64,000 bases of DNA, from positions 124,001-188,000 of the forward strand of contig NZ_VCGW01000004.1 of assembly GCF_007671675.1 (NCBI RefSeq). The letters run 5' to 3'. Below, in pieces: positions 34,640 through 42,957 of this stretch (its first letter is position 1; every line of letters begins with the position of its first letter). The notes under the pieces were generated by a model. That model had not been told where the DNA came from. It did no database searches and saw nothing but the letters and a program-made list of their open reading frames with translations. The stretch is from Marinobacter maritimus. GTDB lineage: Bacteria; Pseudomonadota; Gammaproteobacteria; Pseudomonadales; Oleiphilaceae. A program made the translations under genes and the position numbers.

Positions 34640-35328
34640 TGGCTAAGGTGTACCTTGTGCGCCATGGCCAGGCTGGCTTTGGCAAGGAAAATTACGATCA
34701 GCTTTCGCCCCGGGGCTGGGAGCAAGGCAGGGTTCTGGGCCGTTGGATGGTCGACAAGATAGCGCCTGCGGCGATCTTCGGTGGCGATCTGCAGCGCCAC
34801 CGGGAGACTGTTGAAGCCATCGCGACCGGGTACGGTGCGCAGTTGCCGGATATGCAGGTGGCTCCGGGCTTTAACGAGTTCGATCACGTTTCTGTTGTTA
34901 ACCGCTACCGGCCCGAATGGAGCGATCGGCAGGTTATGGCGAGAGACCTTGCGGCTTTCCCGAAACCTGCGGCAGCCTTTCAGCAGACTTTTGTGAGCGC
35001 CTTGCGCCGATGGGCTTCGGGAGACTATGACGCAGAATACGACGAGAGCTGGACGGATTTTAAAAACCGGGTTCTCGCCGCTTTTGATGAAATGATTGAA
35101 TATGCAGACGGCGGGGATGTTCTGGTGTCCACATCCGGCGGGCCCATCGCAGTGGTGTGTCAGCACCTTCTGGGCCTGAAAGACGAGAGAGCCTTGGCGC
35201 TAAACGAAGTAATCGCCAATACCAGCGTTACCCGCGTTCTTTATTCCGCTGGCCGCCGCAGCCTGTCTGTTTTCAATAATTACAGTCACCTTGAGGCGGA
35301 AGACCCCGCCCTGGTGACGTTCCGATAA
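34639..35328 (+). CDS. Histidine phosphatase (phosphoglycerate-mutase-like) family protein
   Basis: 229 residues. N-terminal VYLVRHGQAGFG contains the phospho-accepting RHG, and STSGGPIAVVCQ near residue 172 marks the second conserved block; in the usual motif a His follows the Ser-Gly, here replaced by Gly-Gly-Pro, so catalysis should be checked. Overlapping start (TAATG) with the kinase gene shows tight coupling. A phosphatase beside an acyl-CoA kinase could reverse or proofread its phosphorylation (inference). Confidence 0.82.
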   Translation: MAKVYLVRHGQAGFGKENYDQLSPRGWEQGRVLGRWMVDKIAPAAIFGGDLQRHRETVEAIATGYGAQLPDMQVAPGFNEFDHVSVVNRYRPEWSDRQVMARDLAAFPKPAAAFQQTFVSALRRWASGDYDAEYDESWTDFKNRVLAAFDEMIEYADGGDVLVSTSGGPIAVVCQHLLGLKDERALALNEVIANTSVTRVLYSAGRRSLSVFNNYSHLEAEDPALVTFR

Positions 35329-35345
35329 CACATTGAGGTGACCGA

Positions 35346-36116
35346 ATGAGCAAGAAAGACCTGTTTGATCTGACCGGCAAAATCGCCCTGATTACCGGTG
35401 CCAGCCGTGGCATCGGCGAGAGCATTGCCCGCACGCTGGCAGATTACGGTGCTCACGTGATTGTGACCAGCCGCAAGATTGACGGCTGTGAAACTGTGGC
35501 CAGCAGCATCCGCGAGTCTGGTGGCAGTGCCGAGGCCTATGCCTGCCACATTGGTGAGATGGATCAGATCGAAGCCATCTGGGCCTATATTGAAAAGGAG
35601 CATGGCAAGCTGGATATTCTGGTGAACAATGCCGCAGCCAATCCTTATTTCGGCCCGGTCGAAGACACAGATCCGGGTGCCTTCCACAAAACCGTAGACG
35701 TGAACATTCGCGGTTACTTCTTCATGTGCGCCCGTGGTGCGCAGCTGATGAAGAAAAACGGCGGCGGTTCGATCGTTAACGTGGCGTCTGTAAACGGTGT
35801 GAATCCAGGCCATTATCAGGGGATTTATTCGGTGACCAAAGCCGCCGTGATATCCATGACCAAATCCTTCGCCATGGAGTTGGGCCATCAGAATATTCGC
35901 GTGAACGCTTTGTTACCGGGGTTGACGGACACCAAATTTGCCAGCGCTTTGACCTCTAACGAAGCTATCAAGAAGCAGGCTATGGCACACATTCCCATGA
36001 AGCGGGTGGCCGATCCCGATGAGATGGCCGGCACTGTGCTGTACTTGGCATCCAGTGCCTCCAGCTACACCACTGGTGCCTGTATCAATGCTGACGGCGG
36101 CTATCTTACAATCTAA
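35346..36116 (+). CDS. Short-chain dehydrogenase/reductase
   Basis: 256 residues. Classical SDR: ITGASRGIGESIA near residue 17, NNAAANPYFGP, catalytic Ser in VNVASVNG, YSVTK, and an ending with DGGYLTI. DHRS4/3-oxoacyl-reductase-like. Last gene of the ACAD/APH operon, with a 17-base gap to the phosphatase and GAGG before ATG 35346. It abuts the converging DUF6279 gene with no bases between the stops. Two unlike SDRs in one operon suggest two separate redox steps. Confidence 0.87.
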   Translation: MSKKDLFDLTGKIALITGASRGIGESIARTLADYGAHVIVTSRKIDGCETVASSIRESGGSAEAYACHIGEMDQIEAIWAYIEKEHGKLDILVNNAAANPYFGPVEDTDPGAFHKTVDVNIRGYFFMCARGAQLMKKNGGGSIVNVASVNGVNPGHYQGIYSVTKAAVISMTKSFAMELGHQNIRVNALLPGLTDTKFASALTSNEAIKKQAMAHIPMKRVADPDEMAGTVLYLASSASSYTTGACINADGGYLTI

Positions 36117-37082
36117 CTATTCGTAAACTCGTGATGCGACTTCGGAGCCCGGTTGGCAGGTAAGGGCTTTGAAGTCGCCTCTCAATTCTGACGCCTGGCG
36201 TGCCAGGTGGTCGAGATGAGAGGGCTGGCTTGCCAGTAACAGAATCTGAACCAGCAAAGCCATGGCCTCCATACTTCGATTCATCATCTCTGCGTAGGCA
36301 TCTCCCCTCGCAGCTTCCGGGTTATTGATCAGTTCGGTGATCGTTTCGGCAAAACCGCGTTGATTACGTTTCTCAAGAGCATCAAGCAGGGCTTTCTGCC
36401 AGTTGCGACGGCCCTCCAGCCAGATCCTCGTTTGCCCGACGCGTTTGTCTGACCATTCGGTGATAGACGTTTGGTGTCCGCCGTTCAGGCTTCCCAGCCA
36501 CCGTTCAGCTCGCTCAGTGGTGCGCTCCGCTCGTGCCTCTGCAATCGCCTCAGGATCACCGACCAGAAATTCCGCTTCGAGCTCCCGCTGTTTATTGGTC
36601 ATATTGTCAGCAAGCTCCCGCACCTGCTCATCACTGAGGCTGGAGAGCAGGCTGATAGCAGTCGGCGTTATCTGCTGAAGCAGGGGCGGGAAGAACGTCA
36701 TCAGTTGGCTTTGAAGGCTTTGGACTTTTGCTGGGTTTGGGTTACCTGAAGACAGATCGCTCTGAAGCCTGTTCAGCCATGCCCGGTAGCGCGGTAATTC
36801 CGTGCTACAGTGCCACTGCTTCAGATTATCAATATCAGCCTCCAGCTGTTGCTTTTGAGGTTGTGTGAGCGTAACGAAATCTTCAACCCACCAGACAATT
36901 CCCCAGTCGGCGTAGCGGTAGGCAAGGCGGGTTGAGCTGCACCCTGTGACAAGAAACGCAGAAATAAGCACCAGAGCAACCGCTCTTCCTGCGCGTACGT
37001 CAGAGACGAGACCGCACTGATCCATATGGCGCTTTGCTCGGTAAAAAAGCCGGTCGAAAAAAGATTGCATGCTCATTATCAT
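36117..37082 (-). CDS. DUF6279 family lipoprotein
   Basis: Up to 321 residues from ATG 37082; internal ATGs at 37070 and 37025 are possible starts, the last giving a compact lipoprotein signal (VALVLISAFLVTGC). The lipobox Cys precedes SSTRLAYRYADWGIVWW, a DUF6279 hallmark. The rest is mostly helical and charged (KQQLEADIDNLKQW, EARAERTTERAERW), about 270 residues. Predicted membrane-anchored and periplasm-facing. No known function. It converges exactly onto the SDR gene. Confidence 0.8.
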   Translation of the reverse strand: MIMSMQSFFDRLFYRAKRHMDQCGLVSDVRAGRAVALVLISAFLVTGCSSTRLAYRYADWGIVWWVEDFVTLTQPQKQQLEADIDNLKQWHCSTELPRYRAWLNRLQSDLSSGNPNPAKVQSLQSQLMTFFPPLLQQITPTAISLLSSLSDEQVRELADNMTNKQRELEAEFLVGDPEAIAEARAERTTERAERWLGSLNGGHQTSITEWSDKRVGQTRIWLEGRRNWQKALLDALEKRNQRGFAETITELINNPEAARGDAYAEMMNRSMEAMALLVQILLLASQPSHLDHLARQASELRGDFKALTCQPGSEVASRVYE

Positions 37083-37167
37083 ATCTTGCCTGAGTCCAAC
37101 AATTTACGCCCCCCCGGGGGTTTCAGATGTGGCGATCTGAAGACCTTTATCCTGAATAGGAGAGCTC

Positions 37168-37434
37168 ATGAGCCGAATCAAACCTGCCCGCCAGCGCCAG
37201 CTTGTGTTCGGATTTTACATGTCCGGAATGATGTCGCTGCTGATGTCCGGAGTAATCACCTTTATTAACACTGGCATAGATAGCGAGTTCGTTTATCGCT
37301 GGATACCCGCCTTTCTCGTTGCATGGGCGGTGGCCTTCCCGCTGGTAACTGTCATAGCGCCGATTGCGGTGAAACTCACCGAAATAACCCTGGCGCGACC
37401 CGGCAAAGAAAATAAGCGTACACCTGTAAACTGA
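37168..37434 (+). CDS. DUF2798 small membrane protein
   Basis: 88 residues with two membrane helices (about 14-36 and 45-70), a basic N-terminus MSRIKPARQR and a basic tail. The FYMSGMMSLLMSGVITFIN then WIPAFLVAWAVAFP pattern matches DUF2798. AGGAGAG lies just ahead of ATG 37168. Function unknown. It is divergent from the DUF6279 lipoprotein, with the two starts 85 bases apart. Confidence 0.8.
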   Translation: MSRIKPARQRQLVFGFYMSGMMSLLMSGVITFINTGIDSEFVYRWIPAFLVAWAVAFPLVTVIAPIAVKLTEITLARPGKENKRTPVN

Positions 37435-37565
37435 AATGTAAAATTCTATAATCTGTTTTTTTGTCCCCCCGTAAGTTATCTCGACGCACATTTAAGGGGC
37501 TCAATGTGTGCAGGTTCGAACCACTTAATTTTGGTAGATAACCTTGGAATAGAGGGCAATAGACA

Positions 37566-37989
37566 ATGAAAACAAAATTTGCACTAACTATGGCTTTGGC
37601 CGGCAGCGTTATGCTGGTGGGTTGTAGTGATAATGACGACGATCCGGTAGCACAGGAACCTACATCGAAAGCCAGGGCGGTGCATGCGGTTTCAAGGAAA
37701 GCGTTGGGCTGCTAGAAGTCGCTACAGCTGAAGATTATCAGATCCGGGTAACGCCACGCCGGCTCTGGATAACTTTGAATACGGTAATTCATCAGGTTAC
37801 ATCAGTGTTGCGTAAGGCGACTATGTTGTATTTATTACTTCACCCGACGGTGCCACTGAGTATTTTAAATCCGGCAGCTTGTCTTTGGAAAATAACGGCG
37901 TATATACGGCTATCGCTCGCCTGAATGAAAATCCTGATAGCGTGGCTACTGTGACTCTGATGGACGATTTTGTGGTAGGCCCGATCTGA
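37566..37989 (+). pseudogene. Decayed DUF4397-type lipoprotein gene
   Basis: An intact start (ATG 37566) and lipoprotein signal (MLVGC, then SDNDDDP) lead into KARAVHA, after which the frame hits TAG at 37713. Homologous-looking sequence goes on in a second frame (GFKESVGLLEVATAEDYQIRV from about 37688) and then in a third (DNFEYGNSSGYISVA from 37768), the latter with an in-frame TAA at 37813 before reading GDYVVFITSPDGATEYF to TGA 37987. RAVHA...FKE...YQIRVTP is the DUF4397 pattern. The missing stretches between blocks indicate internal deletions. The remaining frame gives only 49 codons. Confidence 0.75.
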
Positions 37990-38014
37990 AAAATCCAAAT
38001 TGGCGTTGAGCGTC

Positions 38015-38038
38015 AAAGCCCCGGAGATCCGGGGCTTT
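38015..38038. terminator. Intrinsic terminator between the DUF4397 remnant and dacB
   Basis: A 10-base perfect stem (38015-38024 and 38029-38038, AAAGCCCCGG) with loop AGAT, followed on the plus strand by a T-run. It lies against the end of the converging PBP4 gene and may serve both. Confidence 0.85.
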
Positions 38039-38039
38039 T

Positions 38040-39671
38040 TTATTGAACGGAAGTTTTCGGAGAACCGGAATCGAATCGGGAAAGCGCCGTACCCGTAGGT
38101 GGTCGGAAGTGCAGAGAGTAAAGAATTCGATCCAGAACAGCCTGGCCATTCCAGGCGGGATCGTTATTCACCATTCCTACGACAGCCCAAGTCGTGTTGT
38201 TCTCATCCCGTGTGAACCCGGCAATTGACCGCACGTTTTCCAGGTAGCCGGTTTTAATGCGTCCCTCGCCATCCATGCCGGTGTTGCGCAGACGGCGGGC
38301 CATGGTTCCGTCCATGGCGATAATCGGCATGGAGGCCATGAGGTCTGAAACGTAGGGGCTGTTCCAGGCGTGTTGCAGAATTTTCGTGCCTTGCCGGGCA
38401 GTGATTTTGCCATGGCGGGTCAGGCCAGCACCATTATCGATGACCATTCCAGCCGTGTCGACGCCTTTGCGCTCCAGCCAATCGTAAATGACGCGAATAC
38501 CGGCAACCCGGTCATCGTCTTCGTTATCCAGTCGGTTTTGCGCGCCAATGGTCAGCAACAGCTGCCGAGCCATCACGTTGCTGCTCCATTTGTTGATGTC
38601 GCGCACCATGGTCACCAGATCGGGCGATGTGGTTTTCATAACCAGTCGCGCCGTTTCCGGAGTTAATCCGTTCAGGTTTCCACCGGATACGATAATGCCC
38701 ATCTCTCCAAGCAGAGAACGGATCATCGAGGCGCTGTATTGTTCGTGGGGCAAAAGAGAGAGGTAGGTCGTGGTGCGACAGCCTTGCGGCAGCTCCCCGG
38801 TTACCCGCACGGTGACTCTTCCACCGTCCTGAAATACCGGTTCCCAGTCAAAGCTGCGGCGCGACGGGCAGGCGCCGTCGGCCACTGCAGTTACCCGGTT
38901 GTCGATAACGATTTCGCCAAGGGCCGGCGTGCTCCAGGCTTGGGTGCCGCGTTCGTCGGCACGCACCTGGAAGTGCATGAGGTTGAGGTTGGTCAGGTAC
39001 GCAGACGGTTCAACCAGGAACGGAGCATGTGGATTGTCGCCATTGTCTTCAAACGCGGGAAAACCACCATCGATTTCAAAATAGCTGCCATCCAGCACCA
39101 GGTTGCCATCGATGCGGGTAATTCCCATATCCCGGAGTTCCCGCAGGGTTGTCCAGAGCCGTTCGTAGGTGAGTTTCGGGTCGCCACCAAAGCGTACGTA
39201 GAGATCGCCCTTGAGGGTGTCTCCGACCATTTGTCCGTCTGTCAGAAAATCCGTATCCCAGTGATGGGTGGGGCCAAGAATCTCCAGCGCGGCGTAGGTG
39301 GTGATCACCTTCATGATGGAACCAGGGCTCATGGGCACATCGGCATTAATGTTCTGATCAAGCCCCGGGCCGTTAAGGGGTACTGCAGCCATGCTAAGCG
39401 CTTCTTCGCTTTTAAGGGATTCTGTCGCGTAGTCCCGCATCTGGTTGGCCCATAGGCGGCTGCTGTTGTAACCCACGCTGTCATCATCAGCCAGTGCCGA
39501 TGGCAGGTTTGCCAGAGCCGGAGTCATGGCAAACGCGACGGCAAAAGCCAACGCTGGATGCCTGCGACGAAGGCTGACTCTTTGTGCGCGATTTGAATGC
39601 GGCATACCCGTAATCACCATGATGGCTGCTTGATGAGCTATTAAAAACTCCCTACATGAACAATAGCCCAT
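38040..39671 (-). CDS. dacB: D-alanyl-D-alanine carboxypeptidase/endopeptidase (PBP4)
   Basis: 543 residues from ATG 39671; ATGs at 39620 and 39605 are alternatives, and the latter gives a more normal signal peptide (RRRHPALAFAVAFAMTPALA). The S13 peptidase motifs are present: PGSIMK with Ser118 and Lys121 in the long numbering, SSN in INKWSSNVMAR, and KTG in GRIKTGYL. It trims peptide stems and cross-links of periplasmic peptidoglycan. It ends beside a bidirectional terminator and is probably monocistronic. Confidence 0.93.
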   Translation of the reverse strand: MGYCSCREFLIAHQAAIMVITGMPHSNRAQRVSLRRRHPALAFAVAFAMTPALANLPSALADDDSVGYNSSRLWANQMRDYATESLKSEEALSMAAVPLNGPGLDQNINADVPMSPGSIMKVITTYAALEILGPTHHWDTDFLTDGQMVGDTLKGDLYVRFGGDPKLTYERLWTTLRELRDMGITRIDGNLVLDGSYFEIDGGFPAFEDNGDNPHAPFLVEPSAYLTNLNLMHFQVRADERGTQAWSTPALGEIVIDNRVTAVADGACPSRRSFDWEPVFQDGGRVTVRVTGELPQGCRTTTYLSLLPHEQYSASMIRSLLGEMGIIVSGGNLNGLTPETARLVMKTTSPDLVTMVRDINKWSSNVMARQLLLTIGAQNRLDNEDDDRVAGIRVIYDWLERKGVDTAGMVIDNGAGLTRHGKITARQGTKILQHAWNSPYVSDLMASMPIIAMDGTMARRLRNTGMDGEGRIKTGYLENVRSIAGFTRDENNTTWAVVGMVNNDPAWNGQAVLDRILYSLHFRPPTGTALSRFDSGSPKTSVQ

Positions 39672-39906
39672 CTTTGTGACTTGTACTATGCAGAGAACCT
39701 CTACATGACGTTAAAAAATGCCAGTAGACCACTTGTTTGTACAGGAATTTCGTGACTGAGTGTAAGCCGGCATGCGCGAACCGTCGAGTTGGGTATCGAG
39801 AGGATACCGACGCATACACGGCTGCCAGCCCTCACGTTTCATTCGGGCCAATGGAAAGTCGTTTTATTTGGTGATAATGATTGGATTATCGATTGAGGAT
39901 TTTATT

Positions 39907-40674
39907 ATGTTTAACAGACTTGCTCACCATGCGAACGTGCTGGGTTCCGTCGCAACCTCGTCGTTAACTGCCTGGCGTGGATGCCTTGTGGTAAGCGACG
40001 TGCCGCAACCGGAAAAGCCACTTGTGCTGTATGACATGGAAGGCTGCCCATACTGCCGGCGAGTTCGCGAAGCGCTGACCGCACTGAATCTTGATGTGCA
40101 GATCCGGCCCTGTCCCAAGGGTGGCCGAGTGTTCCGGAAGCGGGCAGAGGAAACCGGCGGCAAGCAACAGTTTCCTTTGCTGATCGACCGGAACACCGAC
40201 ACCGTGATGTATGAGTCGGAAGCAATCATCAAGTATCTGTTCCTGCAATATGCGGGGCGGTCAGTGCCTGGCTACTACCGTGAGCGTGTGTGGCAACCGG
40301 TTCTGGGTTCGTTCGCCTCTGTTGCCAGCGCCATGAGGGGGTTACGTGCCAGCCCGGGTAAGCAGCCAGAGCAGCCGCTGCATTTATGGAGCTTTGAAGG
40401 AAGCCCGTTTTCTCGCCTGGTACGGGAGAGACTGTGCGAGCTTGAAATCCCATACACCCTGCATACTCTGGGTAAAGAGCACTGGACTGAAATCGGGCCT
40501 GCGAAGCAACGTATCAAGCCAGGGCCATACAGACCAGCACCCGGAGGAAAGCGCGACGCGTTCTTCAAGGCACATGGCAGGGTTCAGGTGCCTTACCTTG
40601 AAGATCCTAACACCGGGGAAGGGTTGTTTGAGTCTGGCCGCATACTGGATTATCTGGATGCGCAGTATGGATAA
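39907..40674 (+). CDS. Glutathione S-transferase N-terminal-domain protein with two thioredoxin-like domains
   Basis: 255 residues from ATG 39907 (GAGGA eight bases upstream); the earlier open frame has no ribosome site. It holds two successive GST_N-type thioredoxin folds: residues 39-115 with CPYC at 47-50 and ESEAIIKYL, and about 158-254 with SPFS in place of CxxC and ESGRILDYL. No GST C-terminal helical domain. The first domain may be a glutaredoxin-like reductase; the second probably binds only glutathione. The 235 bases upstream hold only promoter-like AT-rich sequence. Confidence 0.8.
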   Translation: MFNRLAHHANVLGSVATSSLTAWRGCLVVSDVPQPEKPLVLYDMEGCPYCRRVREALTALNLDVQIRPCPKGGRVFRKRAEETGGKQQFPLLIDRNTDTVMYESEAIIKYLFLQYAGRSVPGYYRERVWQPVLGSFASVASAMRGLRASPGKQPEQPLHLWSFEGSPFSRLVRERLCELEIPYTLHTLGKEHWTEIGPAKQRIKPGPYRPAPGGKRDAFFKAHGRVQVPYLEDPNTGEGLFESGRILDYLDAQYG

Positions 40675-40776
40675 AAACAATCGTCAGTCAGGCTGTTTCA
40701 AGGACTTTTGGGCAGGTATCATTGCCGACCATTGAGAGCGTTTTCAAACGCCCGTGAAATCAGAAGCAGGAAGTCT

Positions 40777-41190
40777 ATGTATACCGGCCAGTGCCTGTGT
40801 GGCGACATTACCTTTGAATATGAAGGCCCTTTAGGTCCTCTCTCTCTGTGCCATTGCAGCCAGTGTCGGCGTGCACACGGAAGCGCATTCTCTGCCAGTT
40901 CACCGGTGCAAAAAGTGCGCTTCCGGTTTTTATCCGGACAAGAACGGTTGTCGGAATACGAATCGCGCCCGGGTAAGTACCGGGCTTTCTGCAGCCGCTG
41001 CGGCAGCCATTTGTACAGCCGTGTGGATGCGATTCCCGGCATTCTCCGCCTGCGGGTGGGCGTGATTAATGAGCCCCTGGAAAAGGGGCCGGCGCAGCAT
41101 GTTTACACTGGCTCAAAGTCGGACTGGTTTGAAATTACCGACGCATTGCCCCAATACGAAAAGACCGAAAGGACCGGCGACCCTCATTGA
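40777..41190 (+). CDS. GFA-family (glutathione-dependent formaldehyde-activating-like) protein
   Basis: 137 residues from ATG 40777 with GCAGGAAG upstream. Zinc-binding cysteines: CLC at 6-8, CHCSQC at 25-30, and FCSRCGS near residue 70, the layout of the GFA/CENP-V fold. Family members range from formaldehyde-glutathione activation to unknown functions, and sequence alone cannot choose between them. The 3' end overlaps the converging sugar dehydrogenase by seven bases. Confidence 0.85.
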   Translation: MYTGQCLCGDITFEYEGPLGPLSLCHCSQCRRAHGSAFSASSPVQKVRFRFLSGQERLSEYESRPGKYRAFCSRCGSHLYSRVDAIPGILRLRVGVINEPLEKGPAQHVYTGSKSDWFEITDALPQYEKTERTGDPH

Positions 41191-42308
41191 GCCGGCACCA
41201 TTCGGTAGACTTTCCCCTCCGGTGAGTCTGTTAATAACCACAGTGTACCGTCTGGCGCTGTTCGAACGTCGCGGATTCGTTCTTTCAGCGTAGTGAGTAA
41301 ATCCTCCTCGCCGACTACCTGGCCGTTTTCGATTTCCAGCCGAACCAGCTTGCGCAATTTGAGGGCACCCACGAACAGGCTGCCTTGCCACTTGGGAAAT
41401 TCCGCGCCGGCGTAAAACGCCATGCCTGAGGGCGCAATGGATGGATCCCAGTAGTGCAGGGGCTGAGCCATGCCGTCTTTTTTGGTGTCCAGAGTGATCG
41501 GAAGCCCCGAGTAGCCAATGCCATAGGTTATTTCGGGCCACCCGTAATTTGTGCCGGGGTTGAGGATGTTTATTTCGTCGCCGCCGCGCGGGCCGTGCTC
41601 GTGAGTCCAGATATCACCGGTTTCAGGATGCACGGTCATGCCCTGAATATTGCGGTTTCCCCAAGTGAGCAGCGTGTTATTAATATTCGGGTCACCAAGC
41701 CCCGGGTTGCCCGGCGCCGGCTCGCCATTCACCGTAATACGATGGACACCGCCGGCGTCGTCCCGGGTGTCCTGAGCCCGGTCCATCTCACCACGGTCAC
41801 CAACGGAAATATAAAGATAGCCGGATGCATCAAATGCCATTCGCCCACCGAAATGGCGCGAGGTGTTGGAGCGCGGAAGTGCTTCGAAGATGACGGTTAC
41901 GTTTTTCAACTCCTCATCTTCAAATTGAGCGCGGGCTGCTCGCGTTGTCATTCCTCTGCTTGATCGGTGTGCGTAGCTGAGGAACAAGGTTCTGTTCTCT
42001 TTGAAATCCGGATGCAAGACGATATCGAGCAGTCCGCCCTGGCCTGATACCGCGGGCGTTGGGAGCCCCCGAACCGCTTGCGGTAACAGCTCTCCATTCT
42101 GGATCACCCTTAGCCTGCCAGCTCTCTCCGTAACGAGCATGGAACCACCAGGGAGGAAGGCCAGGCTCCAAGGGTGTTCAAGTCCTTCAGCCACAGTTTC
42201 GAGCCTGAATTGTGCGTCTTCGGAGGAGAAAGTCTGGCTTGCGGCAACGACCGGGAGCCCCAGAAAAAACAAACCGCTCAGTGCGATCAAGGGTTGAATA
42301 AGGTTCAT
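41184..42308 (-). CDS. PQQ-dependent sugar (aldose) dehydrogenase-family protein
   Basis: 374 residues with a cleavable signal peptide (LIALSGLFFLGLPVVAA), so periplasmic. Six-bladed beta-propeller of the GSDH/YliI family: HPWSLAFLPGG, SVGDRGEMDRAQD, TWGNRNIQGM, WTHEHGPRGGDEIN and YGWPEITYG, with the catalytic His and Ca/PQQ residues in those blocks. It oxidises aldoses with PQQ. A strong Fur-box-like palindrome lies 20-42 bases upstream of ATG 42308, suggesting iron-responsive expression, which is unusual for this enzyme. Confidence 0.9.
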   Translation of the reverse strand: MNLIQPLIALSGLFFLGLPVVAASQTFSSEDAQFRLETVAEGLEHPWSLAFLPGGSMLVTERAGRLRVIQNGELLPQAVRGLPTPAVSGQGGLLDIVLHPDFKENRTLFLSYAHRSSRGMTTRAARAQFEDEELKNVTVIFEALPRSNTSRHFGGRMAFDASGYLYISVGDRGEMDRAQDTRDDAGGVHRITVNGEPAPGNPGLGDPNINNTLLTWGNRNIQGMTVHPETGDIWTHEHGPRGGDEINILNPGTNYGWPEITYGIGYSGLPITLDTKKDGMAQPLHYWDPSIAPSGMAFYAGAEFPKWQGSLFVGALKLRKLVRLEIENGQVVGEEDLLTTLKERIRDVRTAPDGTLWLLTDSPEGKVYRMVPAQ

Positions 42309-42327
42309 GCATTCTCCCTCAGGTATT

Positions 42328-42350
42328 GCAAATGATAATCACTATCATTA
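42328..42350. promoter_or_regulatory. Fur-box-like operator
   Basis: Bases 42328-42346 match 16 of 19 positions of the Fur consensus GATAATGATAATCATTATC, centred on a palindrome AATGATA-N5-TATCATT. It sits in an AT-rich gap between the divergent sugar dehydrogenase (ATG 42308, minus) and a tiny membrane ORF (ATG 42430, plus), so it could repress either or both under iron sufficiency. Confidence 0.75.
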
Positions 42351-42429
42351 ATATAATTATATAGTCGTTCCACAGAGCAGATGTTGCTCATACCATCTGT
42401 TTACACCATAAGCTCAGGGAGATACAGCC

Positions 42430-42528
42430 ATGATGGCAGAACAGGAAATGATCGAAGGGTTGAAGATTGCAGCCGGTGCAGGACTGTTTGTTGCGCTAGT
42501 GGTTGTCGGGCTTGCGGTTGCGCTGTAA
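42430..42528 (+). CDS. Tiny single-pass membrane protein ORF
   Basis: A 32-codon ORF beginning with two ATGs (42430 and 42433). CAGGGAGAT lies about eight bases upstream. The product is a short amphipathic lead (MMAEQEMIEGLK) and one strong hydrophobic helix of about 20 residues ending at the stop. It follows the Fur-box region with room for a promoter. Its last 33 bases overlap the end of the converging yaiI gene. It could be a real small membrane protein or a chance ORF; the ribosome site and clean helix favour the former. Confidence 0.5.
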   Translation: MMAEQEMIEGLKIAAGAGLFVALVVVGLAVAL

Positions 42529-42957
42529 CCACCGGTCCAGTTTGTCAGCAAATTCTTTTTTATCCGTCTGGTTGAACGGAGCCGGGCCACCTGTAACTTG
42601 TCCGGCACTGCGCATCTCTTCCATGAAATTTCTCAAAGCGAGGCGCTGGCGAATGTTTTCCTTGGTAAAAGCCTGACCCCTGGGATTAAACACATCGGCA
42701 CCTTTCTCTATAGCTTCGGCTGCCAACGGAATATCTTGTGTAATTACGAGATCACCGGCGCTGAGCTGACCCATAATTTCGTTATCCGCCACATCGAAAC
42801 CCTGCATGACCTGTCTGGCTTTGATATAGGGGCTGGGCGGCAGCTTGATCACATGATTGGCAATGAAGATCGTCGAAACCTGCCAGCGAGTGGCTGCTCG
42901 GCAGAGAATTTCCCGGATGGGAACAGGGCAGGCATCGGCGTCGACCCAGATTGGCAT
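42496..42957 (-). CDS. YaiI/YqxD family protein (DUF188)
   Basis: 153 residues from ATG 42957; GAAGGAG seven bases upstream picks this over ATG 42972, which precedes that site. The N-terminus PIWVDADACPV is the family signature, with D-x-D-A-C typical of a PIN/NYN-like nuclease fold; later come ITQDIPLAAEAI and DVFNPRGQAFT. Members are predicted nucleases of unknown substrate. The C-terminus overlaps the tiny plus-strand ORF. Confidence 0.9.
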   Translation of the reverse strand: MPIWVDADACPVPIREILCRAATRWQVSTIFIANHVIKLPPSPYIKARQVMQGFDVADNEIMGQLSAGDLVITQDIPLAAEAIEKGADVFNPRGQAFTKENIRQRLALRNFMEEMRSAGQVTGGPAPFNQTDKKEFADKLDRWLQRNRKPDNH

